Below, piece after piece: positions 43,750 to 51,234 of a DNA stretch of 59,272 nt (its first letter is position 1; every line of letters begins with the position of its first letter). The notes under the pieces are model-generated. The model was not told where the DNA came from. It worked only from the letters and a program-made list of their open reading frames with translations, and made no database searches. Location: assembly GCA_035316885.1 (NCBI GenBank), contig DATHII010000237.1, positions 1 through 59,272 of the forward strand, read 5' to 3'. The position numbers were made by a program, and so were the translations under genes. This stretch comes from DASRTE01 sp035316885. GTDB taxonomy: Bacteria; Actinomycetota; Actinomycetes; Jiangellales; Jiangellaceae.

Positions 43750-44121
43750 ATGGAGGCGTATCTGTCCCCGTACGTCGTCGTCGCCGTGGTCGCCCTGGCT
43801 GGTGTCGGGTTCGTCGCTCTCGCGTACGGCGCCAACCGCCTGCTCGCCCCGAGCCGCCCCACCCGCGAGAAGCTGCTGACCTACGAGTCCGGCGTCGACC
43901 CGGTCGGAGATGGCTGGGCCCACACCCACGTCCGTTACTACGTCTACGCCTTCCTCTATGTGGTATTCGCCGTCGACGCGGTCTATCTGTTCCCGTGGGC
44001 AACCGTGTTCGCGGCGCCCGGCTTCGGGTTCACGACACTGGTCGAGATGTTCGTCTTCCTCGGCCTGCTGGCAACGGGCATCCTCTACGCGGTGCGGCGA
44101 GGTGTGCTGACATGGCAGTGA
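43750..44121 (+). CDS. nuoA2: Second NuoA-like complex I subunit
   Basis: The 123-residue protein has three helices and the family loop with the TREKLLTYESGVDPVG segment; the Cys of standard NuoA (YECG) is replaced by Ser here. FAVDAVYLFPWATVF is the second-helix acidic region. It is clearly divergent from nuoA at 20160. The ATG is preferred to GTG 43741 because AGGAGG precedes it by five bases. It overlaps nuoB2 by ten bases. Confidence 0.9.
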   Translation: MEAYLSPYVVVAVVALAGVGFVALAYGANRLLAPSRPTREKLLTYESGVDPVGDGWAHTHVRYYVYAFLYVVFAVDAVYLFPWATVFAAPGFGFTTLVEMFVFLGLLATGILYAVRRGVLTWQ

Positions 44122-44765
44122 CGGACCTGGGCCTGCCCGGGCACGGACCGCCGCAGGACGACCCGCCGTCCCACGGCCTGGTCGACGGCGACGGGCCCGG
44201 GCGGATCGGAGCGGCACAGCGGCTGGTCCCCGACCCGGTGCGGGTGGTGCTCAACTGGGGACGCCGGTACTCGTTGTGGGTCTTCAACTTCGGGCTGGCT
44301 TGCTGCGCGATCGAGTTCATCGCCGCGTCGATGGCCCGCCACGACTTCATCCGGCTCGGTGTCATCCCGTTCGCGCCCGGCCCTCGCCAGGCCGACCTGA
44401 TGGTCGTGTCCGGGACGGTCACCGACAAGATGGCTCCTGCCGTGCGGCGCCTCTACGAGCAGATGCCCGAGCCCAAGTACGTCATCTCCTTCGGCGCGTG
44501 CTCCAACTCCGGGGGCCCGTACTGGGACTCGTACTCGGTGACGAAGGGCGTCGACCAGGTGGTGCCGGTCGACGTCTACGTTCCCGGCTGCCCGCCCCGG
44601 CCCGAGGCGCTGCTCCAGGGGATCCTCAAGCTCCAGGAGAAGATCGCCGGCGAGAACCTCGCCGAACGCTACGCAGGCTCAGGGGTCGCCCGCCGTGGTG
44701 CGTCGGCCACCGAGCTGACCCGTCCCTTGGTGTCACCCGTAGCGGCCGACCGCGATCGGCCGTGA
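44112..44765 (+). CDS. nuoB2: Second NuoB-like complex I subunit
   Basis: All four N2 ligand cysteines are kept (GLACCAIEFI, GACSNSGG, GCPPRPE) in this 217-residue protein, so it should still hold a [4Fe-4S] cluster. It has an N-terminal Pro/Gly/Asp-rich extension of about 40 residues not present in NuoB. The GTG of the DUF3500 gene overlaps its stop. No nuoD or nuoI copy accompanies it. Confidence 0.92.
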   Translation: MAVTDLGLPGHGPPQDDPPSHGLVDGDGPGRIGAAQRLVPDPVRVVLNWGRRYSLWVFNFGLACCAIEFIAASMARHDFIRLGVIPFAPGPRQADLMVVSGTVTDKMAPAVRRLYEQMPEPKYVISFGACSNSGGPYWDSYSVTKGVDQVVPVDVYVPGCPPRPEALLQGILKLQEKIAGENLAERYAGSGVARRGASATELTRPLVSPVAADRDRP

Positions 44766-45721
44766 GCCTCGCCGACAGGTCCGCGTCGGCCGTCCAGGCA
44801 CTCCTGGCGTCGCTCGACTCCTCGCAGCGCGTGGCCGCGACCGCGCCGTTCGACGTCGCCGACCACCGCCGGTGGACCTACCTGCCGGGCGGACGTCCCG
44901 GCCTCGCCCTCGCCCGGATGACGGCCGACCAGCAGATGCTGGCGCTGGGGCTGCTTGACGCCGGGGCCAGCGAGGCGGGTGCACGCACCGCCCGAGCTGT
45001 CGTCGAATTGGACATGATCCGGCGTCAGCTCGCCGCCGGGCCGGGCCGTGAGCCCGATCCGGCGGACCACCGGTTCTGGGTACGGATCCTGGGCGATCCG
45101 GACGGCGACGCACCCTGGGCGTGGCGGATGAACGGACATCATCTGGCGGTGCATGTCACAGTGGTCGGCGATGCGATCACAATCACGCCGCACTTCCTGG
45201 GCGCCGAGCCTGCCGTCGTCCTGCAGGGACCGCATCGCGGGCTGCGGACGCTGCCGGACGAGGAGGATCTCGCCCGCGCTCTCCTGTCCACCTTCGACCC
45301 CGCGCAGCGTCGGCTTGCGGTCGCGTCCGACCTGGCGCCGTCCGACATCCTGACCAGGGACGATCCGGTCGCCGATCCGCACGTGATTCCGGCCGGGCTG
45401 CCGTACGGCGACATGTCGCCGAAGCAGGGTGAACTCCTGCAGCGCGTGATCCGGCTCTACTTCGACCGGGCGCCGACCCAGACCGCGGCGTCGGCATGGC
45501 GGGACGTGCTCGACGGCGGCCTGGACGGCGTGACCTTCAGCTGGAGCGGCTCGGACGTTCGCGGTCAGGGTCACTACTACGCCGTCCGTGGTCCAACGTT
45601 CCTCCTGGAGTACGACAACACCCAGGACGGCGCCAACCACATCCACTCGGTGTGGCGGGATCTCCGCAACGACTGGGGTGACGACCTGCTGGCCGCCCAC
45701 TACGCAAGTCATCAGCACTGA
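44762..45721 (+). CDS. DUF3500 family protein embedded in the second nuo cluster
   Basis: The 319-residue product matches the DUF3500 pattern: QRVAATAPFDVADHRRWTYL, PGLALARMTADQQMLALGLL, FWVRILGDPDGDAPWAWRMN with GHHLAVHVTVVG, FLGAEPAVVLQGPHRGLR, and a C-terminal LLEYDNTQDGANHIHSVWRD. The family has no established function; several conserved His, Trp and Asp suggest an enzyme or ligand-binding role. There is no signal peptide visible. It starts four bases inside nuoB2, so its amount is tied to the NuoB2 protein, and nuoC2 follows 106 bases later. Confidence 0.85.
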   Translation: MSLADRSASAVQALLASLDSSQRVAATAPFDVADHRRWTYLPGGRPGLALARMTADQQMLALGLLDAGASEAGARTARAVVELDMIRRQLAAGPGREPDPADHRFWVRILGDPDGDAPWAWRMNGHHLAVHVTVVGDAITITPHFLGAEPAVVLQGPHRGLRTLPDEEDLARALLSTFDPAQRRLAVASDLAPSDILTRDDPVADPHVIPAGLPYGDMSPKQGELLQRVIRLYFDRAPTQTAASAWRDVLDGGLDGVTFSWSGSDVRGQGHYYAVRGPTFLLEYDNTQDGANHIHSVWRDLRNDWGDDLLAAHYASHQH

Positions 45722-45827
45722 GCAGCGGGCGATACCCGCCACGATCGGTGCGTGTCGGTTCACCGGCGCCTGGATAGACCCGCAGACCTCGTAGACTGCC
45801 CACCAGCCGAGCGAGGAGTCTGCAGCG

Positions 45828-46478
45828 GTGGCCGACCAGGACGGCGACTGGGCCGTGAAGCTTGCCGAGGCGGCGGGTGACGGCGCTGAGGTCGGCGACG
45901 CCTTCGGCGTTCCGGTGTTCGACGTGACTGCCGAGCACTGGGTGGCCACGCTGCGTGCCGCGCAGGATGCAGGCCTGACATTCTTCGACTGGCTCTCGGC
46001 CGTCGACGAGTTGGACGACGGGTTCTCGATCGTGGCGCACGTCGCCGACCTTTCCCGGCGTCCCGTGCTGCACTTGCTCGTCCGCACGCGCGTGCCCCGC
46101 GAGGGCGCCGTTCTGAAGTCGGCGACCAGCGTTTACCGGGGTGCGTCCTGGCACGAGCGCGAGACCCACGAGATGTTCGGCATCGGGTTCGAGGGCCATC
46201 CGGCGCTCGACCCGCTCCTGCTCCCGGACGGCTTCGAAGGCCATCCGCTGCGCAAGGAGTTCGTCCTCGCCGCGAGGGCGGCGAAGCCCTGGCCCGGTGC
46301 GAAGGAGCCAGGGGAGGGTGGCCCGGGTGCGGCGTCGCCGTCGCGCCGCCGGATGCTGCCGCCCGGTGTCCCCGACCCGTCGTGGGGTCCGCGGCCGCCG
46401 GGTGGCGGCACCGATCCGTCCGACGGCGGCGAGCCCGACCAGACCGGCGGCGAACCCGGACCGGAGGAGGCGCCGTGA
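45828..46478 (+). CDS. nuoC2: Second NuoC-like complex I subunit
   Basis: The 216-residue protein has the NuoC core: FDWLSAVDELDDGFSIVAHV, VYRGASWHERETHEMFGIGF and GHPLRKEFVLA. From about residue 150 it is a Pro/Gly-rich disordered tail. It has its own GAGGAG Shine-Dalgarno and a TAGACT box at 45793-45798, so a promoter of its own is possible. The stop overlaps nuoH2 (GTGA). In a full cluster nuoD would normally come between the two; it is absent. Confidence 0.9.
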   Translation: MADQDGDWAVKLAEAAGDGAEVGDAFGVPVFDVTAEHWVATLRAAQDAGLTFFDWLSAVDELDDGFSIVAHVADLSRRPVLHLLVRTRVPREGAVLKSATSVYRGASWHERETHEMFGIGFEGHPALDPLLLPDGFEGHPLRKEFVLAARAAKPWPGAKEPGEGGPGAASPSRRRMLPPGVPDPSWGPRPPGGGTDPSDGGEPDQTGGEPGPEEAP

Positions 46479-47428
46479 TCGACGTCCTCGAGGTCGTAGT
46501 GCGCGTCGTCGCGGTCGTCGCGGCGTTCCTCCTCCTGCCGCTGCTCGTCGGCCAGACCGAGCACAAGGTCATGGCACACATGCAGGGGCGGGTCGGGCCG
46601 ATGTACGCGGGCGGCTTCCACGGCTGGGCGCAACTGATCGCCGACGGCGTCAAGTTCGCCCAGAAGGAGGACGTCGTCCCGACCAGGGCCGATCCGGTGG
46701 TGTTCCGGCTCGCCCCCGGTGTGGCGATGGTGCCCTACCTGGTCGCTCTCGCGTTCGTGCCGCTGGCGCCGGGGTGGGTCGGTGTGGACGTCGAGGTCGG
46801 GCTGCTGGTCGTCCTCGCCGTCATGGGCGTCGGAGTCCTGGGCTCACTGATGGGAGGGTGGGCCAGCGGCAACAAGTACTCGCTGCTGGGTGGCCTGCGT
46901 ACGGCGGCCCAGTTGATCGCGTACGAGTTGCCGTTCGTGCTCACCGCGGCATCGGTGGCGATGGCGGCCGGCACGCTCTCGTTGCCGGGCATTGTCGAGG
47001 TCTGGCAGCCGTGGTGGCTGCTCTGGCAGCTGCCGGGCGCCGTCGTCTTCTTCATCGCCGGGCTGGCCGAGCTGCAACGGCCGCCGTTCGACATGCCGGT
47101 CGCCGACTCCGAGATCATCTTCGGCGCCTACACCGAGTACACCGGGCTTCGCTTCGCGTTCTTCTTGCTCGCCGAGTACGCCGGCATCGTGTTGCTGAGC
47201 GCCCTCACGGCGGTGTTGTTCCTCGGCGGGTGGCACGGTCCGTTCGAGGACACGCTCGGCTGGCTGTGGACGCTGCTCAAGACGATGGTGCTGGCCGTGG
47301 TCGTGATCTGGCTGCGCGTGGCCTTCCCGCGTCTGCGCGAAGACCAGCTCCAGCGGCTGGCCTGGCAGTGGCTGGTGCCCCTCGCCCTCGTGCAGCTGGC
47401 CCTGACCGGCGTCGTCGTTCTCGTGTGA
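46475..47428 (+). CDS. nuoH2: Second NuoH-like complex I subunit
   Basis: The 317-residue membrane protein has eight likely helices, EHKVMAHMQGRVGPMYAGGF in the first loop and AELQRPPFDMPVADSEIIFG as the acidic quinone-chamber loop. It is shorter than NuoH at 27806 and lacks the long C-terminal tail. It is the last gene of the second cluster; a hairpin terminator follows its stop directly, so no nuoI-N copies are transcribed from here. Confidence 0.92.
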   Translation: MIDVLEVVVRVVAVVAAFLLLPLLVGQTEHKVMAHMQGRVGPMYAGGFHGWAQLIADGVKFAQKEDVVPTRADPVVFRLAPGVAMVPYLVALAFVPLAPGWVGVDVEVGLLVVLAVMGVGVLGSLMGGWASGNKYSLLGGLRTAAQLIAYELPFVLTAASVAMAAGTLSLPGIVEVWQPWWLLWQLPGAVVFFIAGLAELQRPPFDMPVADSEIIFGAYTEYTGLRFAFFLLAEYAGIVLLSALTAVLFLGGWHGPFEDTLGWLWTLLKTMVLAVVVIWLRVAFPRLREDQLQRLAWQWLVPLALVQLALTGVVVLV

Positions 47429-47433
47429 CGCAC

Positions 47434-47465
47434 TGGCGACGATCCTCGGCCCAGCGGCGTCGCCA
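47434..47465 (+). terminator. Hairpin after nuoH2
   Basis: TGGCGACG (47434-47441) and CGTCGCCA (47458-47465) pair perfectly with a 16-base loop, starting five bases after the nuoH2 stop. No T-run follows; position supports a terminator closing the second nuo cluster. Confidence 0.5.
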
Positions 47466-47620
47466 AGCGCAGCGACGTCTACACATGACGCTCATATCAG
47501 CGGGTGCACCGGCTCGGAGCGCTGCCCCGCAGGCGGGACCACTACCGATCTGGCAACGCGGAAGGTTAGCCTCGATCCGCCCCGTCGCTGGTCAGGGCGG
47601 GCCTGAGCGAGCAGGAGACG

Positions 47621-47875
47621 ATGAGTTCGCACCGCCGGAACCGGCGCACGCCTCCGGAGGCGTCGCCCGACGACACCAGCCTGCTCGGGCTTGCCGCCGT
47701 CTGGTCGGAACTCGACGCCCCGATGCCGCCCAAGCGCATGGCCACGCACCGGCACGCGGGTCGCCGGGCGCGCCGTACGCACCGCTCGGCTCCCACCGCG
47801 CTCATCGTCGGGCTGGCCGGTGCGGTACTCCTCGCCCTGCTGATGATCACCGTGCTGACGGCCCAACTCGGGTAG
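47621..47875 (+). CDS. Small single-helix membrane protein, hypothetical
   Basis: The 84-residue product is basic and hydrophilic in its first 55 residues (RRNRRTPPEASPDD, RHAGRRARRTHR) and ends with one hydrophobic helix (TALIVGLAGAVLLALLMITV). A cytoplasmic tail with a C-terminal anchor is likely. AGGAGA precedes the ATG and TAGCCT at 47567-47572 is a plausible -10 box. A compact GCCGCC/GGCGGC hairpin starts at the stop codon (47875-47888). No family is recognised. Confidence 0.65.
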   Translation: MSSHRRNRRTPPEASPDDTSLLGLAAVWSELDAPMPPKRMATHRHAGRRARRTHRSAPTALIVGLAGAVLLALLMITVLTAQLG

Positions 47876-48025
47876 CCGCCGAGGCGGCAAGGGAACCGGC
47901 TCGGGCAGGGAGTCGATCAGCCGGCGTCGAGTCGTGGGAGAGGTGACCGATGACTTCTGGTCCCGACGATCGTTCTACATGCAGGGAACGCGACCGTAGA
48001 CGAATCCTCACGAAGGAGCGGCGTC

Positions 48026-48499
48026 ATGCAGAAGATCACCCCCAGCTTGTGGTTCGACACCCAGAGCGAGGAGGCAGCGAACTTCTATGTCTCCGTCTTC
48101 AAGAACTCGACGATCCTGGACGTTTCTCGGTACGGCGAAGCAGGGCCGCGGCCGGCCGGAATGGTGATGACCGTCACCTTCGAACTCGACGGACAGGAGT
48201 TCATCGCGCTGAACGGCGGGCCGGAGTTCACGTTCACCGAGGCGGTGTCGTTGCAGGTGAACTGTGAGACGCAGGAAGAGGTCGACCGGTACTGGAATCT
48301 CCTCGCTGAGGGTGGCGATGAGGGGCCGTGTGGCTGGCTGAAGGACAAGTACGGCCTGTCGTGGCAGATCATCCCAGTGGCGCTGACCGAACTGCTCAAC
48401 GATCCGGATGCTGCAAAGGCGCAGCGCGTGATGGCTGCGATGCTCCAGATGAAGAAGATCGACATAGCGGCCCTGCGGGCAGCAGCCGAACCTGCGTGA
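48026..48499 (+). CDS. VOC-family PhnB-like (3-demethylubiquinone methyltransferase-like fold) protein
   Basis: The 157-residue product is a typical VOC/PhnB-like protein: MQKITPSLWFDTQSEEAANF, YVSVFKNSTILDVSRYG, FELDGQEFIALNGGPEFTFT, and GPCGWLKDKYGLSWQIIP. Despite the domain name it has no SAM site; such proteins bind a metal or small molecule, and the activity is unknown. AAGGAG stands seven bases before the ATG. It stands alone and is convergent with the catabolic operon, with a large palindrome between them. Confidence 0.88.
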   Translation: MQKITPSLWFDTQSEEAANFYVSVFKNSTILDVSRYGEAGPRPAGMVMTVTFELDGQEFIALNGGPEFTFTEAVSLQVNCETQEEVDRYWNLLAEGGDEGPCGWLKDKYGLSWQIIPVALTELLNDPDAAKAQRVMAAMLQMKKIDIAALRAAAEPA

Positions 48500-48561
48500 T
48501 CACCTCATGGCCGTGTCCGTGGTCGAGAGATGACATTGAGCGGGTACTCGCGGGCCGACCT

Positions 48562-48622
48562 CGATACTCGAAGTCGCGTCAACGGCGGCTCGGAGCGGCG
48601 GTTGACGCGACTTTCGGTATCG
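48562..48622. repeat. Imperfect palindrome with 22-nt arms between convergent genes
   Basis: The arms 48562-48583 and 48601-48622 are inverted copies at 19 of 22 positions (CGATAC ends and a 13-nt AAGTCGCGTCAAC core perfect, with a three-base mismatch block) around a 17-base GC-rich loop. It lies 62 bases after the VOC gene and 119 bases after the end of the convergent operon. It could act as a two-way terminator but its length and internal mismatch also fit a REP or MITE-like element. Confidence 0.75.
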
Positions 48623-48741
48623 ACGTGCCGGACGAGGCCGGCGTCCTCAGCTCGGGTCTCCATGCGGGCGCAGGTGTCCCATGGCTGACGTCGAGGCTGG
48701 CCGGGCGGTCTACACGGCTTAGGGCTGCAGGAAGGGCAGGA

Positions 48742-49629
48742 CTACTGCTCGGACTGGCCCCGCAGCATCTCGGCGAGAGCGCTCATGTCCCGCTCGCCCA
48801 GGCCGGCGGCGACGGCGGCCGCGACTTCGGCTCGGTTGACCTCCGTCTGCCGCATCGCGAGGCCGACCTGCGACGCCAGTTCCAGGACGAGGTCGAGGTC
48901 CTTGGCCACGAGGTCGAGGCGGAACGCCACCGGCGTCCCGCCTGGGTCCTCGAACGCCGCGCGTTTGTACTGCACGAACGGGCCACCCACGACGCTCGCC
49001 GCGAAGATCCCGTAGGCGGTGCTGCGGTCGACGTCGGACCGCTCGGCCAGTACGAGGGCTTCGGCGAGTGCCTGGTTGAGCGCATGTACGACCGAGTTCA
49101 CGGCCAGTTTCATGGTGGCGCCCGCCCCTGTCGCTCCGACGTGAACGATGCGGCCCGCCAGCAGGTCGAGGACCGGACGCGCGCGGTCGAGGTCGTCCGC
49201 CGCACCGCCGACCATGACGGTCAGCTCGCCGCGCTCGACGAGGGAGACGCTGCCGGACACGGGCGTGTCGAGCATCCCGGCGCCGCGCTCGCCGACCAGA
49301 GCGGCGAGGCGCCGGGCCGTCCACGGTCCGACGGTGCTCGTGTCGGCGACGACGGAGTCCGACGAGAGTCCGGCCACGATCCCGTCCTCGCCGCCGTACG
49401 CCTCGGCGCAGGCGGCGTCGTCGGCGAGCGAGACCAGGACGACGTCCGCCCCGGCCGCCGCGTCGCGGGCCGTCTCCGCCACGGCGGCTCCGGTGGCGGC
49501 CGCCACCGCCACGGCCCTCGAACGGGTCCGGTTGTGGACGATGACGTCGGCTCCGCACGTGCGCAGCCGGGCCGTCATGGCAGCACCCATGTGCCCGGTG
49601 CCGATCAGGGCGACGCGGAGGTCGCTCAC
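48742..49629 (-). CDS. Beta-hydroxyacid dehydrogenase (3-hydroxyisobutyrate/tartronate-semialdehyde reductase family)
   Basis: The 295-residue NAD(P)-binding enzyme has the Rossmann motif VALIGTGHMGAAMTARL, DTPVSGSVSLVERGELTVMV and the catalytic-lysine segment GAGATMKLAVNSVVHA. The family oxidises or reduces beta-hydroxyacids such as 3-hydroxyisobutyrate or 2-hydroxy-3-oxopropionate. It is the last gene of the seven-gene operon; its GTG overlaps the SDR stop. NADP or NAD preference is not clear (HNRTRSRA after the second strand suggests NADP). Confidence 0.85.
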   Translation of the reverse strand: MSDLRVALIGTGHMGAAMTARLRTCGADVIVHNRTRSRAVAVAAATGAAVAETARDAAAGADVVLVSLADDAACAEAYGGEDGIVAGLSSDSVVADTSTVGPWTARRLAALVGERGAGMLDTPVSGSVSLVERGELTVMVGGAADDLDRARPVLDLLAGRIVHVGATGAGATMKLAVNSVVHALNQALAEALVLAERSDVDRSTAYGIFAASVVGGPFVQYKRAAFEDPGGTPVAFRLDLVAKDLDLVLELASQVGLAMRQTEVNRAEVAAAVAAGLGERDMSALAEMLRGQSEQ

Positions 49630-50330
49630 GTGATGCCCCACCCGCAGTCCACGTAGATGTTGGTGCCGTTCACCGACCGGTTCCTGAGCAGGAAGCTCAC
49701 CGCGTCGACGATGTCAGCCATCGTCGCCAGTGAGCCCGATGGCGTGCGCGCCCGGTAGCCGGCGAGCACCTCGTCCGGCTTGGCCGACCAGAACGGGCTG
49801 TCACCCACGATGCCCGGGTGCAGGCCGTTGACCCGGATCGGCGCGATCTCCAGCGCGAGCGTGTTGACCAGCCCGACCACGCCACCGTTGATCGTGGACA
49901 CCGTCGTCGAGCCTGGATACGGACGATCTTTGGCCCGACCGCCGAAGATCACGATCGACGCCTCCGGGCTCATCCGGGGGAGCAACGCATGGACGACCTC
50001 GGTGTACCCGATGAGCTTGAGCGTGATCAGCCGCCGAGCGCGCCCGATGTCGTAGTCGGCCACCGTGTTCGCATCGCGTTCGATCGCGGCGAGCACCAGC
50101 CCGTCGACCCGCTCCACGTCCGCCAGCGCTGCGCCGATCGTCTCCGGCTCGGACAGATCGAACCCGAGGCCGCGTGCGCCGTCTCCCAAGGACGCTGCAA
50201 CGTCCTTCGCTCGTGCGACGTCGCGGCCGGTGACGACAACCTCGTCATCGCGGGCCCGTGCGTCGCCGGCGACCTCGAGACCGATTCCCGTCGTTCCACC
50301 GACCACCACGATCGTGCGTGGGTCAGCCAT
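49626..50330 (-). CDS. SDR-like protein lacking the catalytic Tyr-Lys pair
   Basis: The 234-residue protein has the SDR cofactor motif TIVVVGGTTGIGLEVA, TGRDVARA and a typical end VNGTNIYVDCGWG. The YxxxK motif that defines the SDR active site is absent: the position reads VSTIN (Val144 for Tyr, Asn148 for Lys) in STTVSTINGGVVGLVNTLAL. The cofactor site is intact, so it may bind NAD(P) with a different chemistry or a structural role. The ATG overlaps the bicupin stop by eight bases. Confidence 0.82.
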   Translation of the reverse strand: MADPRTIVVVGGTTGIGLEVAGDARARDDEVVVTGRDVARAKDVAASLGDGARGLGFDLSEPETIGAALADVERVDGLVLAAIERDANTVADYDIGRARRLITLKLIGYTEVVHALLPRMSPEASIVIFGGRAKDRPYPGSTTVSTINGGVVGLVNTLALEIAPIRVNGLHPGIVGDSPFWSAKPDEVLAGYRARTPSGSLATMADIVDAVSFLLRNRSVNGTNIYVDCGWGIT

Positions 50331-51234
50331 TGCCTTCTCCGTCCCGGGCCAGGGCCTCGCGCAGGTAGTCCCAGTCACGCGCGAAGCGGTACGAGTAACG
50401 CGGAGGGGGAGCGGGCGCCTGAGTCTCCAGCCACCGCACCGGGCCGTCGCCGGTGTTCGAAAAGGAGTGCACGCAACCGACTCCGGCCCAGCCGACGTCG
50501 CCGGCCTCCAGCCGGTACGGCCGGCCGTCGAACCTTGCGTCCACGGCGCCCTCGAGGATCAGGTAGGTCTCCTCGAAAGGATGGTCGTGGGCGCCGGCGG
50601 CGCCGTCGGGCTCGTACTGGACCATGAACATGGTCGTGAGCTGGGCGCCGAGGTCGCTGTCGATCATCATCTTCACATTGACGCCGCCGTAGACGAGCAG
50701 GGCCGTGCGCATGCTCGCCGACGCGGCGAGCATGTCCTGCCCCTGCTTGGCCGGGTCCATGTGCGCCGGTGTGATCGTGCCCAGCCGTCGGGTCCGCGGG
50801 TCCCGGACGTCCACGGGCACGGCATCGCGGGACGACACCGGCGGCACGAGGAAGGTGTCGTCGCCGAACTCCTGCCGCGGCTGCGGGCCCTGCATCTCGG
50901 CCCACCGGACGGGCGCGTCGCTCTCGTTGCGCCAGGCGTGGGGGGATCCGACGGGGACCAGGCCGTAGTCACCCGCGGTGACCCGGAATGCACCCTCGGA
51001 CGTGTCGACGGCACCGTCGCCCTCGAGCACGTGGAAGCTCTCCTCGAACGAGTGCACGTGCGTGGGCACGGAGCCACGTGGCGCGAGTTCGCAGAGGGCG
51101 AAGCCGGTATGGACTGCGCCGTCCTCCTCGCCGACGACCGACCATCGCCGGTAGCCGGTTCCCGCGGCCGCCCAGCCGGACGGCGGGGCGTAGTCGGCCT
51201 CCGCCGCCCGGCGGACGAGATGGCGTGAGGTCAC
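50323..51234 (-). CDS. Bicupin protein
   Basis: The 303-residue product contains two cupin barrels, each with a metal-type motif: THVHSFEESFHVLEG with VPVGSPHAWRN in the first half and AHDHPFEETYLILEG with GVGCVHSFSN in the second. Two complete His/Glu sets suggest an enzyme rather than a sensor; ureidoglycine aminohydrolases and several dioxygenases are bicupins, but no close match can be claimed. The C-terminal PPRYSYRFARDWDYLREA is not part of the barrel. It is coupled to the amidohydrolase by a GTGA overlap. Confidence 0.82.
   Translation of the reverse strand: MTSRHLVRRAAEADYAPPSGWAAAGTGYRRWSVVGEEDGAVHTGFALCELAPRGSVPTHVHSFEESFHVLEGDGAVDTSEGAFRVTAGDYGLVPVGSPHAWRNESDAPVRWAEMQGPQPRQEFGDDTFLVPPVSSRDAVPVDVRDPRTRRLGTITPAHMDPAKQGQDMLAASASMRTALLVYGGVNVKMMIDSDLGAQLTTMFMVQYEPDGAAGAHDHPFEETYLILEGAVDARFDGRPYRLEAGDVGWAGVGCVHSFSNTGDGPVRWLETQAPAPPPRYSYRFARDWDYLREALARDGEGNG

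Noticed and set aside
44762..45721. DUF3500 gene as a degenerate nuoD or nuoG
   Set aside because: It shows none of the NuoD histidine or NuoG cysteine motifs and matches the DUF3500 pattern over its full length.
45781..45822. GCAGAC/GTCTGC hairpin before nuoC2 as a riboswitch
   Set aside because: The pairing is short and imperfect and overlaps a plausible -10 box; no known riboswitch motif is visible.
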